This document shows, one piece after another, positions 38,091 to 46,347 of a DNA stretch of 64,000 nucleotides. The notes below the pieces were generated by a model. It had not been told where the DNA came from and searched no databases. It was given only the letters and a program-made list of their open reading frames with translations. The translations under genes were made by a program, and so were the position numbers. Origin of the DNA: Nannocystis sp. (lineage in GTDB: Bacteria; Myxococcota_A; Polyangia; Nannocystales; Nannocystaceae); contig NZ_JADJNN010000038.1 in NCBI RefSeq assembly GCF_016714285.1, forward strand, positions 186,001-250,000, written 5' to 3'. The first letter of the stretch is position 1. Each line of letters starts with the position of its first letter.

Positions 38091-38753
38091 ATGTCGCGCC
38101 GCCTGCTCCCCATTCTGCCCCTCGCGCTCGTTTGGTCTGTCGTTGTCGTGGCGCCCGGGCAGGCGCAGGCCGCCGACGCGGGCAAGCCGAAGCCGGCGTG
38201 GCTCAAGGAGAAGCACATCCTCGAGGTCGGCGGTTACCTCGGCGCCTTCTTCACGGCCGCGGACCATGGCCTCTACGGCGACGGCATCACCAAGACGCCG
38301 CGGCCGCTCAAGCCCGGCTTCGACGTCGGGGTGCGCCTCGCCTATCTCCCGCTGCGCTTCGTCGGCGTCGAGGTCGAGGGCGGCGTGGTGCCGACCAAGC
38401 TCGACGGCAACGGCGGCTACAAGACCACCCTGTTCGGCGTCCGCGGCCACCTGATCTTGCAGCTCCCGACCCGCCTCTCGCTGTTCGTCGTCGCCGGCGG
38501 CGGCATGCTCGGCGCCAGCTCGGGCCCCAAGGCGCTCGGCAAGAACATCGACGGCACCCTGCACGTCGGCGGCGGCCTCAAGTACTACGTCACGCCCAAG
38601 GTGGTGCTCCGCATCGACGGCCGCGACATCCTCTCGCCGGCCTGGTCGAAGGGCATGGCCGGTGGCCAGGACTGGGCCCACAACGCCGAGTTCACCTTCG
38701 GCGCGAGCTTCGTCCTCGGCCGTCAGACCACCAAGATGCTGGCGAAGGGCTAG
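38091..38753 (+). CDS. outer-membrane beta-barrel protein
   Basis: A 220-residue protein with a signal peptide (LPLALVWSVVVVAPGQAQAA) and alternating strands (HILEVGGYLGAFFTAADHGL; GFDVGVRLAYLPLRFVGVEV; GTLHVGGGLKYYVTPKVVLR; HNAEFTFGASFVLG), matching OmpA-like eight-strand barrels of myxobacteria. Partner and cargo unknown. It precedes a 470-bp intergenic region rich in TGTGGAT sequences. Confidence 0.72.
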   Translation: MSRRLLPILPLALVWSVVVVAPGQAQAADAGKPKPAWLKEKHILEVGGYLGAFFTAADHGLYGDGITKTPRPLKPGFDVGVRLAYLPLRFVGVEVEGGVVPTKLDGNGGYKTTLFGVRGHLILQLPTRLSLFVVAGGGMLGASSGPKALGKNIDGTLHVGGGLKYYVTPKVVLRIDGRDILSPAWSKGMAGGQDWAHNAEFTFGASFVLGRQTTKMLAKG

Positions 38754-39224
38754 CGGCCACCGCGTTGGCCTGGCGTCGCGTGACACCAGCGGGCCGTGGG
38801 GGATCTCCATTGGCGTCGGCCTGCACGTCGAACGCGTCCTGGATCCAGGTCGATCCACGGCTGCGGGCCGGTTGTGGATCCCCAGCTGTGGACTCGGCTC
38901 CGTGACAGTGGATCCCATGCGAGAAAGCTGTGGATAACTCGCGGCCGCGAGGTGGGAGAGCCTGCGATCCCGAGTGAACTTCGGTGAACGTATGGTAATT
39001 GCGACTACATAAAAATCAGTCGCAAGTCGCTGTCTCGTGGCAGATGAGCGTTGATTGCCGCGGCGCATTGAAGTTATTGTGGATGCAAGGCGCCCCCCCG
39101 CCGTCGTCTGGCCATTCGGCCAGCGCCCCCGCAATTCCCCATGCCGGTCCCCCAGGCCCACGCTCGAGACGCCGACGCCCCCGCGCTCCGCTCTGCGCGG
39201 CGCGGCCGTGGCGGCTCCCGGGCG
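38754..39224. other. 470-bp noncoding region with DnaA-box-like sequences
   Basis: It holds one perfect DnaA box (TGTGGATAA at 38929-38937) and near copies at about 38852 (GATCCACG), 38873 (TGTGGATC), 38887 (TGTGGACT), 38907 (GTGGATCC) and 39077 (TTGTGGATG). They flank a relatively AT-rich stretch near 38990-39020 (ACATAAAAATC). No dnaA, dnaN or gidA gene is nearby, so calling it oriC is not justified. It may be a DnaA-titrating or DnaA-regulated site, or the kinase promoter. Confidence 0.45.
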
Positions 39225-40544
39225 ATGGATCTGACAGGGCGGGTGCTGGGCGCCCGCTACCGGCTCCTGCGCCAGCTCGGGCAGGGTGGCATGGCCACCA
39301 TCTACGAGGCCGAGCACGTCGAGATCGGCAAGCGGGTGGCGGTCAAGGTGCTGACGCAGGCCCGCTGCGAGGACACGGCGCGGCGCTTCCTGCAGGAGGC
39401 TCGTGCGGCGTCGCAGCTGCGTCACGAGCACATCATCGACGTCACGGATTATGGCCGCGACGAGGTCGCCGGTGAGCCCCTGGCCTACTTGGTGATGGAG
39501 CAGCTCGAGGGCGAGGACCTCGCGGTCACGCTCGAGCAGGACGGCCCGCTGCGCTGGACCCGGGTCCTGGCGATCGGCAAGCAGATCTGTCGCGCCCTGA
39601 TCGCGGCGCACGACCAGAACATCGTCCACTGTGACATCAAGCCGGCCAACTGCTTCCGCATCCTCCGCGGTGACACGGCCGACTTCATCAAGGTGCTCGA
39701 CTTCGGGGTCGCGAGCTTCGCCTGCAAGCGCACCGGTCGCGTCACGCCGGACCCGGTCCCCGCGGACAGCGAGGATGCATCGGGTGGTCGCCGCAAGTCG
39801 GGCCCACGCCTCGGCACCCCGGGTTACATGGCCGGCGAGCTGCTGAGCGGCGGCAGCTACGACCATCGCGTCGACATCTACGCGCTCGGCGTGCTGATGT
39901 ACCGCCTGCTGACCAACAAGATGCCGTACCCGGCGGCGCGCCTGTACGCGGCCGGCGACGGCAGCGGCGCGGTGGCCGGCAATGCGGCCGGCAATGCGAC
40001 CGGCAACAAGGCTGGCAATGTGGCCGCCGCGAACGGTGCGATGAGCGAGGCTCCGGCGCCGTTCCCGATGCGTCGGGCGATCCCCACGCTCGAGATCTCG
40101 CCGGAGTTCGAGGCGGTCGTGCTCAAGGCCCTGGCCCATGAACCGGGGCAGCGCCACGCCAGCGCGCGGGCCCTGCTCGCGGCGCTCGAGGCGGCCGAGG
40201 CGGCGTCGCTGCGCGCCTCGCCGCTGCCACGCGACCCGCTGTCGTGGGGCGGCACGGTCGAGCACGAGCCGCTCGCGCGCTCGCCCGAGGACTCGTCGTC
40301 GATGTCGCAGACCGAGGTCTCGCGCGCCGCCTTCGCGGCCCACAGCTCGAGCTCCGGGCTGCAGCGCACCGCGCCCGACTACAGCCCGAGTGGTTCGTGG
40401 CAGTCGCTGCGCCGGGCCCAGGCCACTGCGTATCGCGAGGGTATGCGGGGCGCGCCGGCTCTGCCGGGCCTGCTCATCCGCGCCGCGCTCGCGCTGGTGG
40501 TGACGACGGTGCTGGTGCGCGTGGCGTGGACGCTGCTGGTGTAG
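39225..40544 (+). CDS. Ser/Thr protein kinase with C-terminal membrane helix
   Basis: A 439-residue PknB-type kinase: Gly-loop LRQLGQGGMATIYEAEHVEI, catalytic Lys in RVAVKVL, Glu in FLQEARAASQLRHEHIIDV, catalytic loop VHCDIKPANCF (HCD in place of HRD, so non-RD), metal motif LDFGVAS, and activation-segment end GTPGYMAGELL (AGE in place of APE). An Ala-Gly-Asn repeat insert (AVAGNAAGNATGNKAGN) lies in the C-lobe. The juxtamembrane region is Ser-rich, and a single transmembrane helix ends the protein (LLIRAALALVVTTVLVRVAW) with almost no extracytoplasmic tail. Confidence 0.85.
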   Translation: MDLTGRVLGARYRLLRQLGQGGMATIYEAEHVEIGKRVAVKVLTQARCEDTARRFLQEARAASQLRHEHIIDVTDYGRDEVAGEPLAYLVMEQLEGEDLAVTLEQDGPLRWTRVLAIGKQICRALIAAHDQNIVHCDIKPANCFRILRGDTADFIKVLDFGVASFACKRTGRVTPDPVPADSEDASGGRRKSGPRLGTPGYMAGELLSGGSYDHRVDIYALGVLMYRLLTNKMPYPAARLYAAGDGSGAVAGNAAGNATGNKAGNVAAANGAMSEAPAPFPMRRAIPTLEISPEFEAVVLKALAHEPGQRHASARALLAALEAAEAASLRASPLPRDPLSWGGTVEHEPLARSPEDSSSMSQTEVSRAAFAAHSSSSGLQRTAPDYSPSGSWQSLRRAQATAYREGMRGAPALPGLLIRAALALVVTTVLVRVAWTLLV

Positions 40545-40558
40545 GGCGGCGTCGCGTT

Positions 40559-42197
40559 TCAGCTGCGCCAGTGCTTGCGCTGCGGCCGGAGCTGCTGCCA
40601 GGTCCACCACCACAGGGCCAGCAAGGGCACGAGGCTGAGCGCGCCGGGCAGGCCGAGCAGGCGGCCGAGGTTGGTCGCGCCGCCGTAGCCGGGCTGACCC
40701 GCGAACAGCAGCGGCCAGGCGTGGCCCCACAGCGGGTCGCCGTACTGCGGGGCCTCGGGCGCGGCGGCGGCGGCGGCGAGCATCTGCGCGGCCGAGACGG
40801 CGCCGAGCACCGCGACGGCGCCGGGGACCAGGCGCAGCGCGGGCACCAGGCCGAGCGCGAGGAAGGGCAACATCGGCACGCAGTGGCGCGGGCCGAGCGC
40901 GGCGCCGCCGTCCCACATGTAATAGCCGCTGTTTAGCGCGAGGTAGAAGCCGATCACGAGCAGCGCGAGGCCGGCGACCTGGCGCGTGGGCCAGGTTCTT
41001 TCAGACATGTCCTGTCGGCCAGGTGAGATCGCCTGGACGAGCAGGCCCCAGGCGGCGAGGAGCAGCACCGGGGCGAGGTAGAACAGGCCGCGGAAGCGGC
41101 CGAACAGGAGCTCCTGCAGCACCGCGAGGTCGGGCGTGTGGATGCCGTAGTTGACGCGCATGCCCTCGGCGAATTCGGCGAGGTAGACGAAGTCGTAGCC
41201 GGTCCGCAGCGGGTGGCCGAAGGCGGCGAGGTGGTAGAGGGCCAGCAGGGCCGCGCCCGGGAGGCCGCCGGCGACGGTGCAGGCGGCGAAGCGGGGGCCG
41301 TGGTGGAGCAGGGCGAAGCCGGTGACGATCGCCGCGGGCACGGCCGCCGGGTACTCGCAGACGACCGCGAGGCCGAGGCAGGCGCCGGCGGCGAGGCCGG
41401 CCTGGGCTGTCCCTCGGGACAGGAGGATGCAGGCCAGCGCGAGCAGCAGCAGGTCGGCGCAGGGCTGGTGGCCGTAGAAGGCGGTGCTGTAGACGAAGGC
41501 GGGGCTGGCGAGGCCGTAGAGCAGCGTGAGCGCGGCGGCGGGCCCCGGGGCGAGCTGGCGGCGGGCGAGCAGGTAGAGCGCGGCGAGGCCGGCGAGGGCC
41601 AGCAGGGAGGTGCTGAGCAGGCGGCAGAGGTAGAGGGCGGTGCGGTGGGCCTGGTTGTAGATGAGGCGGTCACCGGGTTGGCGGGCGTCGGGGTCGGGTT
41701 GCTGGCCGGCGAGCTCGGCCGCGGGGTCGAGCGGGATGACGCGGACGCTGGGCAGCTCGCCGCCGCCGAGGCGGGTGGCGGCGTAGTAGAGGGTGTAGGC
41801 CGGGAGGGCGAGCAGCGAGGCGCCGGGGGCCTTGTCGCTGTAGAAGTGGCCGTCGCGGTAGCTCTTGTCGCCGGTGGTGGCGTGGTCGGGGTCGATGATC
41901 GTGCTGCCGCGCTCGACCAGCGCGCGGGTCAGGGCGAGGCGTGAGTTCTGGTTCCACGCGGGCGGGCCGATGAAGTAGGCGTAGGTGCAGAACACCGCGA
42001 GCGCGAGCGGCAGCAGCAGCGGCGCCTCGGCGCGCAGGCGGGCCCATGGCGTGGGCTGTCCTGGGGAGGGGGGGGGCCGGGGGACAGGTGGGGGGGCTGT
42101 CCTGGGACAGGTGGCTGTCCTGGGGGACAGGTTTGGCGTGGCTGTCCCCAGGGACAGGTGGCGGGACAGGTGACGGTGGCTCGGCCGTGGCCGTCAC
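40559..42197 (-). CDS. multi-pass glycosyltransferase-like membrane protein, frameshift in a C9 run near the N-terminus
   Basis: A GT-C-like membrane protein with about ten helices and a first loop containing acidic/His residues (STIIDPDHATTGDKSYRDGH, then FYSDKAPGASLLALPAYTLY), similar to dolichol-P-sugar-dependent transferases. The main frame is open from GTG 41995, but the first helix (PLLLPLALAVFCTYAYFIG) begins upstream of it. GTG 42197 sits seven bases after the kinase stop with a GAGGG ribosome site. It enters the main frame only if the run of nine C (G on plus, 42068-42076) were eight. Length minus one base is divisible by three (545 residues). The N-terminus is encoded by the palindrome array. 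Possible phase variation or sequence error. Confidence 0.65.
41005..41024. repeat. dispersed 20-bp palindrome, imperfect
   Basis: ACATGTCC-TGTC-GGCCAGGT inside the glycosyltransferase-like gene. Arms fit the family with one core change. Confidence 0.55.
41405..41424. repeat. dispersed 20-bp palindrome inside a coding region
   Basis: GGCTGTCC-CTCG-GGACAGGA with an exact TGTCC-N4-GGACA core, inside the glycosyltransferase-like gene. Confidence 0.75.
42054..42171. repeat. array of dispersed palindrome units
   Basis: Five half or full units in 118 bp: GGCTGTCC at 42054, GGACAGGT at 42082, then complete palindromes at 42095-42112 (2-bp spacer), 42113-42132 and 42140-42159 (4-bp spacers), and a last half-site GGACAGGT at 42164. 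G runs of 9 (42068-42076) and 7 (42090-42096) lie between. It covers the start region of the glycosyltransferase-like gene and would encode a Pro/Asp/Ser-rich N-terminus. Confidence 0.9.
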
Positions 42198-42204
42198 GGG
42201 GCCC

Positions 42205-43245
42205 TCAGCGGCCGCGCGTGGCGGGCGTGGCGGTCGCGGCTGCGGGCGGGATCGGCGTCGCGGCGGCCGTGGGGGGGGGCGCAGGATTGGCCCCGGGGTT
42301 GCGGCCGTGGCTGACCTCGCGGACGAGCGCGGCGAGCTCGGCCTGGGCGCGCTCAGCGGCGGCGGCCTCCGGGGTCTGGGCCAGGCGCTGGAGCATCTGG
42401 TAGGCGGCGCTGTAGCGGCGGGCGGGGTCGCGGTCGAGGTTCTTGCGGACGATGTCGCTGAGCTTGGCGGACAGGCCCGTGAGGCGGCGCGAGCTGTGCG
42501 AGATGTCGAACTTGACGATCGCGTCCATCGTCTTGAGGTCGTCGTCGGCCTTGAAGCAGCGCTGGCCCTTGAGCATCTCCCACAGCATCACGGCCATGCC
42601 GAACAGGTCGGACTGGACCGAGGCCGGGGCGGTGCCGACGATGCGCTCGGGGGCCATGTAGGCCTTGGTGCCGGCCTGGGACATGTCGTGCGGGCGCGGC
42701 AGCCAGGTCGACGAGGCCGAGTTGTAGTCCGCGAGCAGGACGCTGCCCTGGCGCGACAGCAGGACGTTGCTGGGGCACACGTCGCGGTGGACCACGCCGA
42801 GCTCGACGAACTTGTTGCTGGCGTCGTCGAGGATCTCGAAGGTGTGGATGTGGTGGAGGGCGTCGGCGAGCTGGCCCATGATGAACACGGCGAGCTCGCG
42901 GGAGATGGCGCGGGGGGTGCCGTCGTCGTGGCCGAGCAGGGCCGCGAGGTCGCAGCCGTCGACGTAGTCCATGACGAGGTAGCGCACGCCGTCCTTCTCG
43001 CCGTCGCCGTGGACGGAGGGGATCCCCGGGTGGTTGAAGGCCTGCAGCAGCTTGATCTCGTGGTCGAACTGCGCGGCGAGGTGGGCGTGGTCCGGGCTGC
43101 GGCTGGGCAGCAGCAGCTTGACCACGTACGAGGGGGCGCCGTGCTCCGGGTCGTCCTCGTGGCGCGCCAGGTACAGGCGGAAGCTCGTGCTGCGGGTGGC
43201 CAGAGGCCGGACCAAGCGAAACGTTCCGAGGCTCTGCAGCTCCAT
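42205..43245 (-). CDS. Ser/Thr protein kinase-like protein with DYN in place of DFG
   Basis: A 346-residue kinase-fold protein. It has the Lys motif PSYVVKLLLPSR, a catalytic loop VVHRDVCPSNVLLS, and VLLADYNSASSTW where the DFG motif is expected (Asp kept, Phe-Gly replaced by Tyr-Asn). The activation segment ends GTKAYMAPERI and the C-lobe is complete (QSDLFGMAVMLWEMLKGQRC). The Gly-rich loop is not recognisable (LATRSTSFRLYLAR). It may be a weak kinase or pseudokinase. The C-terminus is Ala/Pro-rich and cytoplasmic. Start ATG 43245; it runs directly into the membrane glycosyltransferase gene, so the two form an operon. Confidence 0.8.
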   Translation of the reverse strand: MELQSLGTFRLVRPLATRSTSFRLYLARHEDDPEHGAPSYVVKLLLPSRSPDHAHLAAQFDHEIKLLQAFNHPGIPSVHGDGEKDGVRYLVMDYVDGCDLAALLGHDDGTPRAISRELAVFIMGQLADALHHIHTFEILDDASNKFVELGVVHRDVCPSNVLLSRQGSVLLADYNSASSTWLPRPHDMSQAGTKAYMAPERIVGTAPASVQSDLFGMAVMLWEMLKGQRCFKADDDLKTMDAIVKFDISHSSRRLTGLSAKLSDIVRKNLDRDPARRYSAAYQMLQRLAQTPEAAAAERAQAELAALVREVSHGRNPGANPAPPPTAAATPIPPAAATATPATRGR

Positions 43246-43314
43246 GGGCCCCGTGAGTGTGCATGTCGGAGATCCAGCTGTCCATCGCCCGGAGCCTGGT
43301 AAAACTCGGGGCCG

Positions 43315-44652
43315 ATGGTCGACCCTTCGCCTCCGGTCGTGGTCCTCGGCGCTGGCCTCACCGGGCTGTCCGCGGCCTACCACATGCGCCGCCCGACGCT
43401 GCTCGTGGAGCGGGGCCCCCAGGTCGGCGGGCACGCCCGCAGCGTGCGGCAGGACGGCTTCACCTTCGACGTCACGGGCCACTGGCTGCACCTGCGTGAG
43501 CCGCAGACCCGGGCGCTGGTGGAGGGGTTGTTCGCCCCGGGCGAGCTGGTGAGCGTCGAGCGGCGCACGCGGGTGTACACGCACGGGGCGCTGCTGCCGT
43601 ACCCGTTCCAGGCCAACCTGTTCGGCTTGCCGCTGCCGGTCGTGCAGGAGTGCCTGGTGGGCTTCGTGGAGGCCCGCGAGCGGGCGGCGCGGGGCGAGCA
43701 GCCCGAGCCGAGCTTCGAGGCCTTCGCCGAGGCCCGCTTCGGTCGGGGGATCGCCCGCCACTTCTTCGTGCCGTACAACACCAAGCTGTGGGGCATGCAC
43801 CCGAACCGGCTGACGGCCGAGTGGGTGTCACGCTACATCCCGATCCCTGACGCGGCCCAGGTGATCGGCGGGGCGATCGGGCTGGCGCAGGAGGGGCTCG
43901 GGTACAATGCCAACTTCCTGTACCCGCGGGCTGGGGGCATCGACGCGCTGCCGCGGCGCCTGGCGGCGGCGCTGCCGGCCAGCGCCCAGGTGCTGCTCGG
44001 CAGCGACGTCGAGGCGATCGACCCCGGGCAGCGGCGGGTCAAGCTGACGGCCGAGGCCGACTGGCGCAGCTACGCGGCGCTGGTCTCGACGATGCCGCTG
44101 CCCGAGCTCATCCGCCGGATCGTCGGGGTGCCGGCGGCGGTGCGCGAGGCGGCGGCGGCGCTGCGCTGGGTCGGCTGGCGCTACCTCGACGTCGCCACGC
44201 GCAGGCCCGTGCCGGCCGACTACCACTGGGTCTACGTGCCGGAGCTGCGTTACCCGTTCTTTCGCGTCGGGGTCTACTCGAACGCGGTCGCCAGCATGGC
44301 GCCGCCGGGCTGCAGCAGCCTGTACGTCGAGCTCAGCGCGCGCGAGGGGGCGATCGATCTGGCGGCGGTACTGCAGGGGCTCGTCGAGGTCGGCGCGCTG
44401 GCTGCGGTCGACGACGTGCTGTTCACGGCGGTGCGGGAGATCGAGTATGCCTACGTGGTGTTCGACGACGCCCACGCCGCGGCCACGCGCACGATCTTCG
44501 CCTGGCTCGAGCAGGTCGGGATCCGCAGCTGCGGGCGCTACGGGGCGTGGGTCTACAACTCGATGGAGGACAGCGTGATCCAGGGCCGGGAAGCCGCGGC
44601 CTGGGCCATGACCAGCGCCTCGGGACAGGTCGCAAAGGACAGGTCCGTATGA
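43315..44652 (+). CDS. FAD-dependent oxidoreductase of the UDP-galactopyranose mutase/amine oxidase type
   Basis: A 445-residue protein with an N-terminal dinucleotide fold (VVVLGAGLTGLSAAYHMRRP; ERGPQVGGHARSVRQDG) and the conserved block PYNTKLWGMHPNRLTAEWVS found in FAD enzymes of surface-polysaccharide loci. FLYPRAGGIDALPRRLAAAL follows. It is the first gene of a three-gene coupled operon with a GT2 glycosyltransferase and a polysaccharide deacetylase, so it probably modifies a sugar or a lipid-linked glycan. The exact reaction is unknown. The ATG at 43315 is 69 bp from the divergent kinase-like gene. Confidence 0.8.
   Translation: MVDPSPPVVVLGAGLTGLSAAYHMRRPTLLVERGPQVGGHARSVRQDGFTFDVTGHWLHLREPQTRALVEGLFAPGELVSVERRTRVYTHGALLPYPFQANLFGLPLPVVQECLVGFVEARERAARGEQPEPSFEAFAEARFGRGIARHFFVPYNTKLWGMHPNRLTAEWVSRYIPIPDAAQVIGGAIGLAQEGLGYNANFLYPRAGGIDALPRRLAAALPASAQVLLGSDVEAIDPGQRRVKLTAEADWRSYAALVSTMPLPELIRRIVGVPAAVREAAAALRWVGWRYLDVATRRPVPADYHWVYVPELRYPFFRVGVYSNAVASMAPPGCSSLYVELSAREGAIDLAAVLQGLVEVGALAAVDDVLFTAVREIEYAYVVFDDAHAAATRTIFAWLEQVGIRSCGRYGAWVYNSMEDSVIQGREAAAWAMTSASGQVAKDRSV
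44623..44644. repeat. two half-sites of the dispersed palindrome
   Basis: GGACAGGT at 44623-44630 and 44637-44644, in direct orientation 14 bp apart, just before the ATG of the GT2 gene at 44649. The second one includes its likely ribosome site AGGA. Confidence 0.5.
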
Positions 44653-45386
44653 CCGATATCGCGCCCGAGATCTCGGTGATCATCCCGGTCTACAACGAGG
44701 AGGCGATCCTCGCGAGCAGCGTGCTCGAGCTGTCGCGTGGGCTCGACGCGGCGGGGCTCGTGCGCCACGAGATCGTGATCGCGGAGAACGGCAGCCGCGA
44801 CCGTACGCGGGAGATCGCGGCCGAGCTGGCCGCGGCGCACCCGCGGGTGCGCACCTTCTCGTGCGCGCGGCCCAACTACGGCGCGGCGCTGCGGGAGGGC
44901 ATCGAGGGGGCACGCGGCGAGTACGTGCTGTGCGAGGAGATCGACCTCTGCGACCTGGACTTTCATCGGCGCGCGCTGGAGCTGCTGCGATCTGGCGAGG
45001 CCGAGCTCGTGATCGGCAGCAAGGCGATGCCCGGGGCCCACGACCGGCGGCCGCTCGGGCGGCGGGCGGCGACGCGGATCTACAACGGGCTGCTGCGGGT
45101 CACGCTCGGCTTCCACGGCACCGACACGCACGGGCTCAAGGCGTTTCGCCGGGCCGCGCTGCTGCCGGTGGTCGGGCGTTGCATCGTCGGTCACGACGTG
45201 TTCGCCTCGGAGCTGGTGATCCGGGCCGAGCGTGAGGGGGTGCGGGTGCGCGAGATTCCGGTCGAGCTGGCCGAGAAGCGGGCGCCCTCGGTGCGGCTGC
45301 TGCGGCGGGTGCCAAAGGTGCTGCACAACCTCGGGCGTTTGATGGCGGCGATCCACCTCGGGGTCGGTCGACGGGAGGACGCGTGA
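44649..45386 (+). CDS. family 2 glycosyltransferase, DPM1-like
   Basis: A 245-residue GT-A enzyme: ISVIIPVYNEEAILASSVLE at the N-terminus, IVIAENGSRDRTREIAAELA, ARPNYGAALREGIEGARGEY. Where the DxD motif is expected it reads CEEIDLCDLDF (Glu-Ile-Asp), an unusual variant. FHGTDTHGLKAFRRAALLPV and RVREIPVELAEKRAPSVRLL follow. It probably transfers a sugar to a polyprenyl phosphate. Its ATG overlaps the preceding stop (ATGA) and its end overlaps the deacetylase start (GTGA), so the three proteins are made together. Confidence 0.83.
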   Translation: MTDIAPEISVIIPVYNEEAILASSVLELSRGLDAAGLVRHEIVIAENGSRDRTREIAAELAAAHPRVRTFSCARPNYGAALREGIEGARGEYVLCEEIDLCDLDFHRRALELLRSGEAELVIGSKAMPGAHDRRPLGRRAATRIYNGLLRVTLGFHGTDTHGLKAFRRAALLPVVGRCIVGHDVFASELVIRAEREGVRVREIPVELAEKRAPSVRLLRRVPKVLHNLGRLMAAIHLGVGRREDA

Positions 45387-46273
45387 GCGCGCAGAGCACG
45401 ATCGTCAGCGTCGACCTCGACGACGTCGCCTGCTACCACGCGATCCACGGCCTGCCTGCGCCGGCGTCGGCGAGCGCGGGGGTGGTGCTCGAGCGCTGCT
45501 TGCCGCGCTTCCTCGAGCTGTTCGAGGAGCTCGGGGTGCGGGCCACCTTCTTCGTGATCGGCCGCGACTTGCAGCGCGACCTGGCGACCGGCGGGCGCGG
45601 GGCGGCGCTGCTGCGCAAGGCGCTGGCGGCCGGGCACGAGCTCGCCAACCACAGCTTCGCCCACGCCTACGACATGGTCACGTGGACGCCGGCCGCGATC
45701 TACGACGACCTGCGGCGCTGCGACGTGCTGCTGCGCGGGCTCGGGGCGCGGCCGCTGGGCTTTCGTGCGCCGGGCTACACGCACGACGCCGCGCTGCTGC
45801 AGCAGGTCGCGGCGCTCGGCTACCGCTACGACGCCTCGCTGCTGCCGTCGCCGAGCTACTACGCGGGCAAGCTGGCGGTGCTCGGGTGGATGGCGGTGAG
45901 GGGCGAGCGCTCGCGGTCGCTGGCGCGGGGCTGGCGGAGCTTCATCGGGCCGACGCGGCCGCACTTCATGCCCGAGTGCGGGCTGTGGGAGGTGCCGGTG
46001 AGCGTGTCGACGGTGCTGCGGCTGCCGATGGTCGGCACCTTCGTGATCGGCGGGCGGGCGCTGCTGCTGCGGGAGGCCGAGACGCGGCCGTACCTGCACC
46101 TCGAGCTGCACGGCATCGACCTCGCCGACCCTGACAGCGACGGCTACGACGCGGTGTTGCGCAAGCGTCAGCCCGAGCTGCGGGTGCCGCTGCAGCTGCG
46201 CCTGGATCGCCTGCGGCGGCTGCTCACGGCGCGGGGGACGGGGACCTCGATCGGCGGCGCGTTCGCGTCGTAG
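45383..46273 (+). CDS. polysaccharide deacetylase (NodB-type)
   Basis: A 296-residue protein with NodB motifs: VSVDLDDVACYHAIHG (catalytic/metal Asp pair), VRATFFVIGRDLQRDLATGG, HELANHSFAHAYDMVTWTPA (metal His pair), FRAPGYTHDAALLQQVAALG and a C-terminal PYLHLELHGIDLADPDSDGY. It probably removes an acetyl or formyl group from a lipid-linked or surface sugar. It has no signal peptide, in keeping with action on a cytoplasmic-face lipid-linked substrate. The stop at 46271-46273 lies in the first copy of a junction duplication. Confidence 0.85.
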   Translation: MSAQSTIVSVDLDDVACYHAIHGLPAPASASAGVVLERCLPRFLELFEELGVRATFFVIGRDLQRDLATGGRGAALLRKALAAGHELANHSFAHAYDMVTWTPAAIYDDLRRCDVLLRGLGARPLGFRAPGYTHDAALLQQVAALGYRYDASLLPSPSYYAGKLAVLGWMAVRGERSRSLARGWRSFIGPTRPHFMPECGLWEVPVSVSTVLRLPMVGTFVIGGRALLLREAETRPYLHLELHGIDLADPDSDGYDAVLRKRQPELRVPLQLRLDRLRRLLTARGTGTSIGGAFAS

Positions 46274-46347
46274 TGCACTGGCCGGCGGCGGCTCACGGCG
46301 CGGGGGATGGGGGCTTCGCTCGGCGGCGCGTTCGCGTCGTCGTGCTC
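46215..46347. repeat. duplicated convergent gene junction, period 69 bp
   Basis: Two 64-bp copies (46215-46278 and 46284-46347) share GGCGG(C)TCACGGCGCGGGGGA and GGCGGCGCGTTCGCGTCGT with a few substitutions. The deacetylase stops in copy 1 (TAG, changed to TCG in copy 2) and RNase HI on the other strand stops in copy 2 (46293-46295). Confidence 0.92.

Noticed and set aside
38754..39224. Chromosomal origin
   Set aside because: A box cluster is present but there is no dnaA/dnaN/gidA/parAB context, so it is kept only as a DnaA-site finding.
37974..40916. Long minus-strand open frame spanning several plus-strand genes
   Set aside because: Crosses unrelated genes and an intergenic region with no coding signal.
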